Source: Nocardiopsis dassonvillei subsp. dassonvillei DSM 43111 (lineage in GTDB: Bacteria > Actinomycetota > Actinomycetes > Streptosporangiales > Streptosporangiaceae). Taken from it: DNA of 64,000 nt. This document shows, piece by piece, positions 31,697-41,145 of this stretch. Under the pieces are notes generated by a model. The model saw only the letters and a program-made list of their open reading frames with translations. It had not been told where the DNA came from and ran no database searches. Location: positions 372,001-436,000 of the forward strand of contig NC_014211.1 of NCBI RefSeq assembly GCF_000092985.1. Direction: 5' to 3'. The position numbers were made by a program, and so were the translations under genes. Every line of letters begins with the position of its first letter. Position 1 is the stretch's first letter.

Positions 31697-32617
31697 ATGA
31701 CCGCATCCCCACCGCCGTCCGGAGCGGCTCCGGAGCCGGAGCGCCCGGCCCCGCGCACCTGCTACCGCCACCCCGACAGGGAGACGGGGGTCAGCTGCAG
31801 CAGGTGCGAGCGGCCGATCTGCCCGGACTGCATGGTCGAGGCGTCCGTGGGCTTCCAGTGCCCCGGGTGCGTCTCGGAGGGGAACCGCGGGGTGCGCCGG
31901 GCCAGGACCGCCTTCGGGGGCAGGGCCGTCGCCAAGCCGTACGTCACCTGGACGATCCTCGGCATGATGGCGGCCGGGTTCCTCGCCCAGCTGGGTACGT
32001 CCACCCCGATCGGGCAGGCGGGCGCCTCGCCGCTGGTCTGGGAGTTCGCCATGCTCGGCATCGGCCGGGTCGAGGACGGAACCCTGCTCGGGGTGCTCCC
32101 GGGCGAGTGGTACCGGCTCCTCACGGCCGCGTTCCTGCACGGCAGCATCTTCCACCTGCTGTTCAACGGGTACGCCATGTACCTGCTGGGAACGCAGCTG
32201 GAGCGCTGGCTGGGACACGTCCGCTTCCTGACCCTGTGGGTGCTCGGCGCGTTCGCGGGATCGGTGCTCAGCCTCCTGGCGGAGCCCAACCAGTTCTCGG
32301 TCGGCGCCTCCGGAGCGATCTTCGCCCTGTTCGGGGCGGTGCTCGTCATCGGCAGGCGGCTGCGCCTGGACCTGCGCATGATCGGCGTCCTGCTGGTGGT
32401 CAACCTCGTGCTGACCTTCGTGGTCCCCAACATCTCGTGGACCGCGCACATCGGCGGGCTGGTCGCCGGGCTCGCGCTCGGCGCCGTGTTCGCCTACCTG
32501 CCCGGCAGGTCCGCCGGAAACCGTGCCCGTACGGTCACGCACGTCCTGCTGGCGGCGGCGTTCGCCGCCCTGCTCGTGGCCCTGGTGGTCACGGCGCCGC
32601 TGATCATCCTCCGCTGA
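31697..32617 (+). CDS. Rhomboid-family intramembrane serine protease with N-terminal zinc-binding motif
   Basis: A 306-residue protein. Residues ~20-60 hold a B-box-like zinc site (CYRHPDRETGVSCSRCERPI followed by CPDC and CPGC). About seven membrane helices follow. The rhomboid catalytic serine is in GASGAIFALFG, the catalytic histidine in HIGGLVAGLALG, and HGSIFHLLFN carries the conserved loop. Rhomboids cleave membrane protein helices; the substrate is unknown. It starts 37 bases after ppiA and is probably cotranscribed with it. Confidence 0.92.
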   Translation: MTASPPPSGAAPEPERPAPRTCYRHPDRETGVSCSRCERPICPDCMVEASVGFQCPGCVSEGNRGVRRARTAFGGRAVAKPYVTWTILGMMAAGFLAQLGTSTPIGQAGASPLVWEFAMLGIGRVEDGTLLGVLPGEWYRLLTAAFLHGSIFHLLFNGYAMYLLGTQLERWLGHVRFLTLWVLGAFAGSVLSLLAEPNQFSVGASGAIFALFGAVLVIGRRLRLDLRMIGVLLVVNLVLTFVVPNISWTAHIGGLVAGLALGAVFAYLPGRSAGNRARTVTHVLLAAAFAALLVALVVTAPLIILR

Positions 32618-32629
32618 CGGCGGAGAGGC

Positions 32630-32661
32630 CGGGGCCCGGAGGAGCCCTCCTCCGGGCCCCG
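32630..32661. terminator. Bidirectional hairpin terminator
   Basis: A perfect 14-bp stem (32630-32643 with 32648-32661) and 4-base loop ends the rhomboid gene and faces the convergent crgA operon. Confidence 0.78.
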
Positions 32662-32784
32662 CGTCCGCGGACACCCCCGCGCCGCCAAGGGGCCGTGCGA
32701 CGACTCCTCCCGGCCCCGGAGGACATCCCCGCGCGGCCTCCGGCCCCCTGTGTGCGGGCATGCCGAAGGGAGCTACCCACAGCC

Positions 32785-32805
32785 TGTGGATAACTCTGTG
32801 GAAAA
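32785..32805. promoter_or_regulatory. DnaA box pair between rhomboid and crgA genes
   Basis: TGTGGATAA (32785-32793) is an exact DnaA consensus box on the minus strand. TGTGGAAAA (32797-32805) follows three bases later with one mismatch. The site is in non-coding DNA of the origin-proximal block and too small to be an origin. Confidence 0.55.
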
Positions 32806-32907
32806 CCCGTGTCGTTGCTGTTCACCCGGGTGCGGACACGCCAGTGGAGAGCACCCGGAGGAGGGTCCGCCGTCGTCGCCGGGCGATCCGACCGCCCGGC
32901 CGGGGGG

Positions 32908-33162
32908 TCAGTGCCAGCGCGTGGACAGGATGACGGCCACGATGATGCCGCTGAAGCCGATCAGCAGGTTCCAGTTCTGCCAGTCCTGCATGTAGGGGAT
33001 CTGGCTGCCCGCGATGTAGTAGACGGCGATCCACAGGATGCCCAGCGTGAAGAAGCCGAGCATCGCCGGTGCCAGCCAGCGCGGACTGACCTTGGGCTTC
33101 TCCTTCGAAGGAGGCGGTGTGTAGACGGCCTTCTTCTTGCGATCGCTGCGGGACTTGGGCAC
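32908..33162 (-). CDS. crgA: Cell division protein CrgA
   Basis: An 84-residue two-helix membrane protein that interacts with FtsZ and septal synthases in actinobacteria. The basic N-terminus PKSRSDRKKK, KVSPRWLAPAMLGFFTLGIL and the second helix NWNLLIGFSGIIVAVILSTR are typical. The GTG with GGAG eight bases upstream is the start; longer frames are not CrgA-like. It lies 350 bases downstream of pknB on the same strand. Confidence 0.94.
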   Translation of the reverse strand: MPKSRSDRKKKAVYTPPPSKEKPKVSPRWLAPAMLGFFTLGILWIAVYYIAGSQIPYMQDWQNWNLLIGFSGIIVAVILSTRWH

Positions 33163-33512
33163 GGTCGCTGCTCCAGTACGTGGGGCGGGTTCCTGAACGA
33201 GAACACAGTCTACGCCCCGGGGGGAGCCCCCGTCACCGGCGGGACGTACCGGATCCGCGTCGGGTTCCGGAGGCGCCGGGTCGTGCTCCCAGGCGGCCGG
33301 GTGCTCCCCCGCCGCCCCTCGGCCTCGCGGGGGACGGGAGCCGACTCCCGTCGATGCGGGCCGCAGCTCCCCCGGGCTGTGCGGGGGCGACCCCGTACGG
33401 TCCGGGGCCCACGTCCACGGCGGGTGCCCTCCGCCCTGGACGTGCCCCGCACACGACGGCGGGCCGCCCCGTGCCCTCGCACGGAAGCGGCCCGCCGTCA
33501 CGCCCTGTCCGT

Positions 33513-35354
33513 TCAGTCCCTGCGCATGGACGGGAACTCGAAGCCGCCGTCGTCGCCGCCGGGCGGGGTCTGGCCCCCGTCCTCACCGCCGGGAGGGGTC
33601 TCCCCGCCCTCACCCGGAGGGGACTCGCCGCCGTCGTCGCCGTCCGACGGCCCCTGAGTGGCCGGTTCGGTGGCGAGCACGACGTTCACCGTGCTCCCGG
33701 GCGCCACGTTCTGCCCCGACCCCGGGTCCTGCCGGATGACCGTGCCGACCGGGCCCTCCGTGCTCGGCTCCTCGGAGAAGGAGGCGCTCAGGTCCCTCTG
33801 CGCCAGCGCCGACTCCGCGCCGTCGCGGGTCATGCCGACCAGGTCGGGCACCTGTACCTGGTTGGGTCCGGAGGAGATCAGCAGCGTGATGTCGGTGTCC
33901 GGCGCGACCGCCTCCCCGGCGGCCGGGTCGGTGCCGATCGCCTGGCCCTCGGGCACGCTGTCGTCCGCCCTCTGTTCGGAGGTGACGTTCTCGAAGCCCG
34001 CGTCGTTCAGGGTGCCGGTCGCGTCGGACTCGGACTGGCCCTGCACGGACGGGATCTCCAGGGCGTCCGGGCCGCTGGAGACGTACAGGACGATCTCCTC
34101 GTCCACCGGGACCTCGTCGCCGGCGGGCGGGTCGGTCTCGATGACCTGGCCCTCCTCGACGTCCTCGCTCGCCTGCTGCTCCGGGGTGACGTTCTCGAAG
34201 CCCGCCTCGCTCAGGGAGGACTGGGCCTCCGCGACGGTGGACCCCGCCACGTCCGGTACCGCGGCGGTCTGCGTCTCGGGATCCCCTCCCCCCAGGTTCA
34301 TCAGCACGAACACCAGGATCAGGGAGGCGACCACGCCGACGCCCAGAAGGACCCACAGCGCGGTCTTGCCGCGGCCGTCCTTCCCGCGGTCGTCGTAGCG
34401 GTCGTCGTAGTCGTCGTCGTAATCGTCGTAGTCGTCGTACCGCTCGGCGGGCGCGGGCGGCATCGCCGTCGTGGCGCCGGCGGCGGCCATGGCCATGGTG
34501 CCCGCCTGGGTGGGCATCCCGGCCAGGCCGCGCTGGATGTCGGCGCGCATCTCGGCCGCGTTCTGGTACCGCTCCTCGCGGTTCTTGGTCATCGCCCGGA
34601 GGGTGACGTCCTCCAGCCAATGGGGGATCTGGGGGTCGATCTCGCTCGGCGGGACCGGCTCCTCCCGCACGTGCTGGTAGGCGATCGAGACGGGCGAGTC
34701 GCCCGTGAACGGCGGACGGCCGGTGAGCAGCTCGTAGAGCACGCAGCCGGTGGAGTAGATGTCGCTGCGCGGGTCCACCCGCTCGCCGCGCGCCTGCTCC
34801 GGGGACAGGTACTGGGCGGTACCGATCACCTGGGAGGCCTGCGTCATCGTCGCCTGGTTGTCGTCCATGGACCGGGCGATGCCGAAGTCCATCACCTTGA
34901 CGTCGGCGTTGCGGGTCAGCATCACGTTCGCGGGCTTGATGTCGCGGTGGACGATCCCGTTGTCGTGGCTGTACTCCAGCGCCTTGAGGATGCCGTCGAC
35001 CAGCTCCGCCGAGCGCTCCGGCAGGAGGCGGCGGTCGTCGTCCAGCAGCTCCTTCAGGGTCCGCCCGTCCACGTACTCCATGACGATGTAGGGGATGGAC
35101 ACCCCGTCGATCATGTCCTCGCCGGTGTCGTACACCGCGATGATGGCCGGGTGGTTCAGGGAGGCGGCGGACTGCGCCTCCCGTCTGAACCTGGCCTGGA
35201 AGACGTGGTCGCGAGCCATGTCGTGTCGGAGGGTCTTGATGGCGACGAGCCGGTCGAGACGCAGGTCGCGTGCGCGGTAGACCTCGGCCATGCCGCCGCG
35301 CCCGACGATGGTGTCGAGCTCGTAGCGTCCGCCGAGGAGCCGGGGCTGGGACAT
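33513..35354 (-). CDS. pknB: Serine/threonine protein kinase PknB with PASTA domains
   Basis: A 613-residue receptor kinase. The kinase domain covers residues ~10-275, with GRGGMAEVY, Lys40 in VAIKTL, HRDIKPANV, DFGIAR and GTAQYLSPEQARG. One membrane helix follows (WVLLGVGVVASLILVFVLM). Three extracellular PASTA repeats, which bind muropeptides or lipid II, occupy residues ~370-570, and an acidic Pro/Gly-rich tail ends the protein. The juxtamembrane part is unusually rich in Asp/Tyr (RYDDYDDYDDDYDDRYDD). PknB phosphorylates division and wall-synthesis proteins. It lies 78 bases after pknA in the same operon. Confidence 0.95.
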   Translation of the reverse strand: MSQPRLLGGRYELDTIVGRGGMAEVYRARDLRLDRLVAIKTLRHDMARDHVFQARFRREAQSAASLNHPAIIAVYDTGEDMIDGVSIPYIVMEYVDGRTLKELLDDDRRLLPERSAELVDGILKALEYSHDNGIVHRDIKPANVMLTRNADVKVMDFGIARSMDDNQATMTQASQVIGTAQYLSPEQARGERVDPRSDIYSTGCVLYELLTGRPPFTGDSPVSIAYQHVREEPVPPSEIDPQIPHWLEDVTLRAMTKNREERYQNAAEMRADIQRGLAGMPTQAGTMAMAAAGATTAMPPAPAERYDDYDDYDDDYDDRYDDRGKDGRGKTALWVLLGVGVVASLILVFVLMNLGGGDPETQTAAVPDVAGSTVAEAQSSLSEAGFENVTPEQQASEDVEEGQVIETDPPAGDEVPVDEEIVLYVSSGPDALEIPSVQGQSESDATGTLNDAGFENVTSEQRADDSVPEGQAIGTDPAAGEAVAPDTDITLLISSGPNQVQVPDLVGMTRDGAESALAQRDLSASFSEEPSTEGPVGTVIRQDPGSGQNVAPGSTVNVVLATEPATQGPSDGDDGGESPPGEGGETPPGGEDGGQTPPGGDDGGFEFPSMRRD

Positions 35355-35432
35355 GTCGTGTAGTGATCCTCGTGTCTTCCGGAGGCCGCCCGCGGGCCGC
35401 CGCCTACCCTGAACGTCTCTCGCTCACGGTCT

Positions 35433-36929
35433 CTAGGTGGTGCCTACTTCTTCTCCGCCGCCGTTGTTACCGCCACTGCCGTCGTCACCGCCGTTGTTTC
35501 CCCCGCCGTTGTTCGGCGGGGGCTCCGGGGTCTCACCCGTGCCGGGGTCGGGCGGAGGGCTCTGGCCGCCCTCGGAGTCGTCGTCCTCACCGTCTTCGGG
35601 GGCGTCGCTCTCCTCGGCGTCCTCGTCCGGGGAGGGGCTCGGACTCCCCACCGGGTCCTGCGGCTGCGTATTCCAGCCGGTGTCGCCCTCCGGGGCCATG
35701 GGGACGTCCGCCGGGGCGGACTCCACGGGCTCCTCGGTCTCCTCCGGAGAGGAGGAAGGGCTCGCCGCGGGAGGGTCGACGGTGTCGCGCATGTTGCCCA
35801 CCTCGGACCTCCCGTTGGACAGGAATCCGGCCACCACCGCGGCCGCGATGATGATCGCCGCGGCCGCGGCCGCGAGGATCACGGGCACGCTGACGCGGCG
35901 GCGCCGCTCCGGTGCCCCGGCCAGCCTAGCCGACGCGTCCTCCTGACCGGCGACGGCGGTCGGCTGCCCCCCGGTCCGGTACGTCATCGAGCCGGAGCCG
36001 GGTCCGGTCACCGCTCCCACCACGGCGGTCTGCGCCATCCCCTGGAACCCGGTGGAGGGTGTGGGCGGACCGGTTCCGGCGTTGGAGCGGATCACCGCGG
36101 CCGTGTGCGCGACCTCGCTGGCCGACGCGGGCCGCTCCTCGGGCTCCTTCAACAGGAGGGAGGACACCAGGTGGTTGACGTCGTCGGGCACGTCCTCGGG
36201 CAGTTCCGGCGGCTCGTCGCGGGTGTGCGCCAGGGCCAGCGCCACCGGGGTGTCGCCGGTGAACGGCGGTGTTCCGGCCAGGCACTCGTAGGCCACCACG
36301 CCGAGGGCGTACAGGTCCGAGGAGGAGGTCGCGGGCCTGCCCGAGGCCTGCTCGGGGGAGATGTACTGGGCGGTGCCCATGACCATGCCGGTCTGGGTGA
36401 GGGTGACCGACATGTCGCCGCGGGCGATGCCGAAGTCGGTCAGCTTGAGCTGGCCGTCCGGGGTGACCAGCAGGTTGCCCGGCTTGATGTCGCGGTGCAC
36501 CACGCCGCGCGCGTGCGCGGCGGCCAGGGCCTTGGCCGCCTGGTACACGAAGTCCAGGGTCTGGTCCGCGCTGAGGTGGCCCTGCTCGCGCAGGACCTGC
36601 GAGAGCGGTTCGCCGACCACGAGTTCCATGATCAGGAAGGCGCGGCCGTTCTCCTCGCCGTAGTCGTAGACCTGGGCGATCCCGGGGTGGGAGAGGCCGG
36701 CGGTGATCCGGCCCTCGGTGCGGAACCGTTCCCTCGCCGTGGGCTCGGCCATCTGGGAGGGGTGCAGCAGCTTGACCGCCACGGGCCGGTTGAGCAGGGT
36801 GTCGGTGGCCTTCCAGACCGTGCCCATGCCACCGGAGCCCACCTGCTCCTCCAGGCGGTAACGGTCGCTCAGAACGGTCCCGGTGAGGTCACCGGGACCG
36901 TTCTGGGAAGACGGTTCGTAGGCGCTCAC
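35433..36929 (-). CDS. pknA: Serine/threonine protein kinase PknA
   Basis: A 498-residue kinase. GSGGMGTVWKATD, Lys53 in VAVKLL, HRDIKPGNLL, DFGIARG and GTAQYISPEQASG define the catalytic domain (residues ~24-285). One membrane helix (VILAAAAAAIIIAAAVVAGF) is followed by a Ser/Pro/Glu-rich and then Asn/Gly-rich extracellular tail without PASTA repeats. The GTG overlaps the pbpA stop by one base, so translation is coupled. PknA works with PknB on cell-shape and wall targets. Confidence 0.94.
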   Translation of the reverse strand: MSAYEPSSQNGPGDLTGTVLSDRYRLEEQVGSGGMGTVWKATDTLLNRPVAVKLLHPSQMAEPTARERFRTEGRITAGLSHPGIAQVYDYGEENGRAFLIMELVVGEPLSQVLREQGHLSADQTLDFVYQAAKALAAAHARGVVHRDIKPGNLLVTPDGQLKLTDFGIARGDMSVTLTQTGMVMGTAQYISPEQASGRPATSSSDLYALGVVAYECLAGTPPFTGDTPVALALAHTRDEPPELPEDVPDDVNHLVSSLLLKEPEERPASASEVAHTAAVIRSNAGTGPPTPSTGFQGMAQTAVVGAVTGPGSGSMTYRTGGQPTAVAGQEDASARLAGAPERRRRVSVPVILAAAAAAIIIAAAVVAGFLSNGRSEVGNMRDTVDPPAASPSSSPEETEEPVESAPADVPMAPEGDTGWNTQPQDPVGSPSPSPDEDAEESDAPEDGEDDDSEGGQSPPPDPGTGETPEPPPNNGGGNNGGDDGSGGNNGGGEEVGTT

Positions 36930-38383
36930 TACTGAACCACTGCCTCCATCATCTGCCGGGCGATCGGCGCGGCCAGCTCGTTGCCGCTGCCGCCGCCGTA
37001 CTCGACCACGACCGCGACCGCGACCTGCGGGTCGTCAGCCGGGGCGAAACCGATGAACCAGTTGTGGGTGGGGCTTCCGTCACCGGTCTCGGCGGTACCG
37101 GTCTTGCCCGCGACCTCCATGCCGGAGATGGCCGCGTTGGTACCCGAGCCGCCCGGGCCGGTCACCAGGGTCATCATCTCGGTGAGGGACTCGGCCGTGC
37201 TGGCGCTGACCGCCTGCGAGTAGCTCTCCGGGCTGGTCTGGGTGACCACGGACAGGTCCGAGTCGCGCACGGTGTCCACCGCGTAGGGCTTCATGACCTC
37301 ACCCGAGTTGGCCACGCCCGCGGCGACCATCGCCATCTGGAGCGGGGTCGCCTGCACGTTGGACTGGCCGATGCCGGCGCGGCCCAGGATGTTGCGGTCG
37401 GTCTCCACCGGAGCGCTGCTCGGGATCACCGACAGCGGGACCGTCAACTCCTCCTCGCGGTTGAACCCGAAGGCGGTGGCCTGCTCCGACAGGGCCTCTC
37501 CGCCCATCTCGATGGCCCAGTTGGCCATCGAGGTGTTGCAGGAGATCTGGATCGAGTGCGCCAGGGTGTCGGGCTGGCCGCCGTTGCAGGTCCCGCCCGG
37601 GGTGGCGTTGGGCAGCGTGCCGCCCAGCTCCAGCACGTCGGGCGCCTCCTGGGTCGTCTCCGGGGTGGCGCCCAGGTGCTCCATGGCCGCCGCGGCGGTC
37701 ACCACCTTGAACGTCGAGCCCGGCGGGTAGAACTCGTGGAGGGCCCGGTTGAGCAGCGGCTTGCGCGGGTCGGCCTCCAGCTCCGTGTAGTTGGTCACGG
37801 CCGCGTCGATGTCGGTGATGCTGACGACCTCGTTGGCGTCGTAGGACGGGTAGGACACCGCGCCCAGGATCGCCCCGGTGCTGGGGTCGAGCGCCACGGC
37901 CGCGCCGTTCTTGTCGCCCAGGCCCTGGAAGGCCTCGTAGCCCGCCTGCTGCACCTCCGGGTCCAGGGTGAGCTGGACCTGGGCGCCCTCGGGCTCGCGG
38001 CCGGTGATGATGTCGCGGAAGTTGCGCACCGCCAGCCGGTCGTCGCTGCCGTCGAGCAGCGAGTTCTCGGTGAGTTCGATGCCCGAGGCGCCGTAGGTGC
38101 GGAAGGAGCCGACGATCGGCGTGTACAGGCCGCCGCCCTCGTACATGCGCTGGAACTCCGCGGGCTCACCCTCGCCGGCGATGTTGTCCGAGTAGGCCAC
38201 GTTGTCGTCCGCGACCAGGATGGGGCCGCGGGCCTCGCTGAGCCGTTCGGTGAACTGGCGCCGGTTGAGCGGGTCGTCCTTGATCGCCTGCGCCTGGAAG
38301 CCCTGGAGCCAGGTGACGTTGGCCATCAGGATCAGGATCAGGACGAAGGCGAAGATGCTGAGTCTGCGGATCGGTGTGTTCAT
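36929..38383 (-). CDS. pbpA: Penicillin-binding protein PbpA (class B transpeptidase)
   Basis: A 484-residue protein with an N-terminal membrane anchor (LSIFAFVLILILMANVTWL). A dimerisation region follows, then a transpeptidase domain with PPGSTFKVV (active serine), ISCNTSMAN (SxN) and AGKTGTAET (KTGT). It cross-links peptidoglycan with the RodA-type polymerase encoded directly upstream, whose stop overlaps the pbpA start in ATGA. Family, order and overlaps match the actinobacterial pstP-rodA-pbpA-pknA-pknB operon. Confidence 0.95.
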   Translation of the reverse strand: MNTPIRRLSIFAFVLILILMANVTWLQGFQAQAIKDDPLNRRQFTERLSEARGPILVADDNVAYSDNIAGEGEPAEFQRMYEGGGLYTPIVGSFRTYGASGIELTENSLLDGSDDRLAVRNFRDIITGREPEGAQVQLTLDPEVQQAGYEAFQGLGDKNGAAVALDPSTGAILGAVSYPSYDANEVVSITDIDAAVTNYTELEADPRKPLLNRALHEFYPPGSTFKVVTAAAAMEHLGATPETTQEAPDVLELGGTLPNATPGGTCNGGQPDTLAHSIQISCNTSMANWAIEMGGEALSEQATAFGFNREEELTVPLSVIPSSAPVETDRNILGRAGIGQSNVQATPLQMAMVAAGVANSGEVMKPYAVDTVRDSDLSVVTQTSPESYSQAVSASTAESLTEMMTLVTGPGGSGTNAAISGMEVAGKTGTAETGDGSPTHNWFIGFAPADDPQVAVAVVVEYGGGSGNELAAPIARQMMEAVVQ

Positions 38384-39789
38384 CGTCGGATCACCTGTGT
38401 CGCGCCCTCGTCCTGGATGGCCTGCGGTGCTGGGCGCCTGGCGTTGTCACTGATGCGGAGCAGGATCCCCATCATGATCCAGTTCGCCAGCAGCGCGGAA
38501 CCGCCCGCCGCCATGAAGGGCGTGGTCGAGCCGGTCAGCGGGATCACCCGGGTCAGGCCGCCCAGGACGATGAAGACCTGGTAGGCGAGAAGGAAGGCGA
38601 CACCGCTGGCCAGCAGCTTGTTGAACGCGCCGGTGGTCGCGAGCGCCATGCGCATGCCGCGCTCCACCAACAGGCCGAGCACCATGAGGATGGCGAGCAG
38701 GCCGGTCAGGCCCAGCTCCTCGCCGATCGTGGCGAGGATGAGGTCGCTGTCGGCGGCGAAGGTGTCGTACAGGGCCCCCGCGCCCATGCCGGTGCCGAAG
38801 AGGCCGCCGTAGGCCATGCCCACCAGCCCCTCCACCAGCTGCTGGCTGCCGCCGACCGCCTCGTACACCTCCTGGTCGAAGGCGTTGAGCCAGATGTTGA
38901 CGCGGGCCTGGACGTGCCAGAAGAGCAGGTAGGCCACGAACGCCCCGGCCGCGAACAGGAGCAGGCCGATGGTCACCCACGAGGAGCGCTGGGTGGCCAC
39001 GTACAGCATCGCCAGGAACGTGCCGAAGAGCAGCAGCGAGGTGCCCAGGTCGCGCAGGAGCACCAGCATGCCGATGGCCAGCACCCAGCCGACCAGGATC
39101 GGTGCCAGGTCGCGCGCCCGGGGCAGTTCGATGAGCGTGAAGCGGCCGATCTTGATCGGCTTGCCGACGATCTGGAGCACCTGGCGTTTGCTCATCAGAT
39201 AGGACGCCAGGAAGATCACCAGGGCGATCTTGGCGAACTCCGACGGCTGCATGGTGAACGGCCCGATGCCGATCCACAGCCGGGCGCCGTACACCTCCTG
39301 GCCCAGGCCGGGGATGATCGGCAGGGCGAGGAGGATGATCGCGACCAGGCCGCTGACGTAGGTGTAGCGCTGGAGGACCCTGGGGTCCTTGAGGAAGATG
39401 ATGATGAGGAAGCACAGGACCAGGCCGATCGCCGTCCACATCAGCTGCGAGCCGACCCCGGCGCGCTCGATATCCTCGGCCTCGCCCGCCTGGATCCGCC
39501 AGATCATCGCCACGCCGATGCCGTTGAGGAACAGCGCACAGGGCAGGATCAGCGGGTCGGCGTAGGGCGCCACGAAGCGCATCGCCACGTGCGCGGCGGC
39601 GGACAGGGCCGCGAAGGTCAGGCCCACCGTCCACATCGCGCCGGGGACCTGGCCGTTGAGGTTGACGCCCGCGATCGCGATGCCCGCCATGGTGATGACG
39701 ATGGCGAAGAGGATGAGGACCAGTTCGGCGTTGCGCCTCTTGACGGGTGGCAGCGCGGTGGGCGCCTCGGGTTCGGAAGCCTTACTCAC
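38380..39789 (-). CDS. rodA: RodA/FtsW-family peptidoglycan glycosyltransferase
   Basis: A 469-residue polytopic SEDS protein with about twelve membrane helices. GPFTMQPSEFAKIALVIFLA, then LRDLGTSLLLFGTFLAMLYV and GLTRVIPLTGSTTPFMAAGG, are the diagnostic SEDS motifs. It polymerises lipid II and pairs with PbpA. The start is a GTG six bases after the pstP stop. A Pro-rich N-terminal tail precedes the first helix. Confidence 0.95.
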   Translation of the reverse strand: MSKASEPEAPTALPPVKRRNAELVLILFAIVITMAGIAIAGVNLNGQVPGAMWTVGLTFAALSAAAHVAMRFVAPYADPLILPCALFLNGIGVAMIWRIQAGEAEDIERAGVGSQLMWTAIGLVLCFLIIIFLKDPRVLQRYTYVSGLVAIILLALPIIPGLGQEVYGARLWIGIGPFTMQPSEFAKIALVIFLASYLMSKRQVLQIVGKPIKIGRFTLIELPRARDLAPILVGWVLAIGMLVLLRDLGTSLLLFGTFLAMLYVATQRSSWVTIGLLLFAAGAFVAYLLFWHVQARVNIWLNAFDQEVYEAVGGSQQLVEGLVGMAYGGLFGTGMGAGALYDTFAADSDLILATIGEELGLTGLLAILMVLGLLVERGMRMALATTGAFNKLLASGVAFLLAYQVFIVLGGLTRVIPLTGSTTPFMAAGGSALLANWIMMGILLRISDNARRPAPQAIQDEGATQVIRR

Positions 39790-39795
39790 GCGGGC

Positions 39796-41145
39796 TCACC
39801 CGGACCCTTCCTCGGTCCGGGCCCCGGCCGTACCCTCGCTCAGCACGTCCACGCTCGCCCGGGCGTCGTCCAGGCTCTCCGCGGGCAGGGTGTTCTCCAC
39901 CGATCCGCGGTCGGCCTCCGAGAGCGAGTCCAGGGTGATCCCGGTCTCCTCCACCTCCTCCGACAGGCTGAAGCCCGCGATGTCGGTGTTGATGCCCTGG
40001 TAGATGCTGACGGTGTCCCCCGAGGGGGAGGGGCCCACGTAGTACTGGCTGTTCACGTAGCGGCTGCCGAAGTAGTACGTGGCCCCCGCGACGACGGCGA
40101 CCACGACCAGGAACACCAGCACCATCGGCCACCAGCGCCTGCGGCGGTACTCGGGTTCGGGACGGCCCCGCCGGTCGGCCGGCGGGGCCTCGTAGTCGTC
40201 GTAGTCGCCGTTGTAGGACTCCTGGTAGGCGCCGCCCGAGGCGTAGGCGTCCGGGCCGGGCTCGTCACGGACGGGGTCCATCTCGGCGGTGTCGCCGGAT
40301 CCCCCGCGCAGTTCCTGCGCCCGTCTGGCGGGTGTGTCGTTGCCCTGGTCGACGTTCTCGCGGCGCTGGTCCGCGGCGCCGACCACCTGGGAGGCGCGGG
40401 TGGGCCCCTCGCTGTCGGTCTCGGCCTCGATGACGTCGGCGACGACCGCGGTGATGTTGTCCGGGCCGCCGCCGCGGATGGCCAGCTCGATGAGCTTCTT
40501 GGCCGCGCTGCGCGGGTCGGCCTCGGTGGCGAGGGTCTCGTGGATGGTCTTCTTGCTGACCACGCCGGAGAGCCCGTCGGAGCAGAGCAGGTAGCGGTCG
40601 CCCGCCTTGGCCTCGCTGATGGAGATGTCGGGGTCGACCGGGCTCTTGCCGTCCAGGGCGCGCAGGATGAGGGAGCGCTGCGGGTGGGTGGCGACCTCCT
40701 CCTCGGTGATCTTGCCCTCGTCCACCAGGGTCTGCACCAGGGTGTGGTCGTGGGTGATCTGCTCGAAGCGGGGGCCGCGCATGAGGTAGGCGCGGGAGTC
40801 GCCGATGTGGATGAGCGCCACCCGCGGACCGGCCCAGAGCATGGCCGTCAGGGTGGTGCCCATGTTCTCCAGCTGGGGCTCCTCCATGATCCTGCGCGAC
40901 AGGGAGGCGTTGGCCTGCTCGACGGCGCGCTGGAGCACCTCGGCCATCTCGTCGGACCGGGGCGGCTCGGAGTCGAGGCGGCGGATCGAGGAGATCGCGA
41001 TGGAGCTGGCCACCTCGCCGCCGGCGTAACCGCCCATGCCGTCGGCGACCGCGAGGAGGTTCTGGCCGGCGTAGCCGGAGTCTTCGTTGCCTTCGCGGAG
41101 GCATCCTACGTCGGAGTACGCCGCGTATCGGAGAGCGATTGTCAT
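39796..41145 (-). CDS. pstP: PP2C-type serine/threonine phosphatase PstP
   Basis: A 449-residue protein. The PP2C domain covers residues ~1-240: SDVGCLREGNEDS, AVADGMGGYAGGEVAS, HIGDSRAYLMRG, LLCSDGLSGVV and GGPDNITAVVAD carry the metal-binding aspartates. A linker, one membrane helix (MVLVFLVVVAVVAGATYYFG) and an extracellular tail of ~120 residues follow. PstP reverses PknA/PknB phosphorylation. Its ATG overlaps the fhaB stop (ATGA), so it is part of the same operon. Confidence 0.95.
   Translation of the reverse strand: MTIALRYAAYSDVGCLREGNEDSGYAGQNLLAVADGMGGYAGGEVASSIAISSIRRLDSEPPRSDEMAEVLQRAVEQANASLSRRIMEEPQLENMGTTLTAMLWAGPRVALIHIGDSRAYLMRGPRFEQITHDHTLVQTLVDEGKITEEEVATHPQRSLILRALDGKSPVDPDISISEAKAGDRYLLCSDGLSGVVSKKTIHETLATEADPRSAAKKLIELAIRGGGPDNITAVVADVIEAETDSEGPTRASQVVGAADQRRENVDQGNDTPARRAQELRGGSGDTAEMDPVRDEPGPDAYASGGAYQESYNGDYDDYEAPPADRRGRPEPEYRRRRWWPMVLVFLVVVAVVAGATYYFGSRYVNSQYYVGPSPSGDTVSIYQGINTDIAGFSLSEEVEETGITLDSLSEADRGSVENTLPAESLDDARASVDVLSEGTAGARTEEGSG

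Noticed and set aside
32750..32820. Possible replication origin at the DnaA boxes
   Set aside because: Only two boxes, no AT-rich unwinding region and no dnaA or dnaN nearby. In this group the origin lies between dnaA and dnaN.
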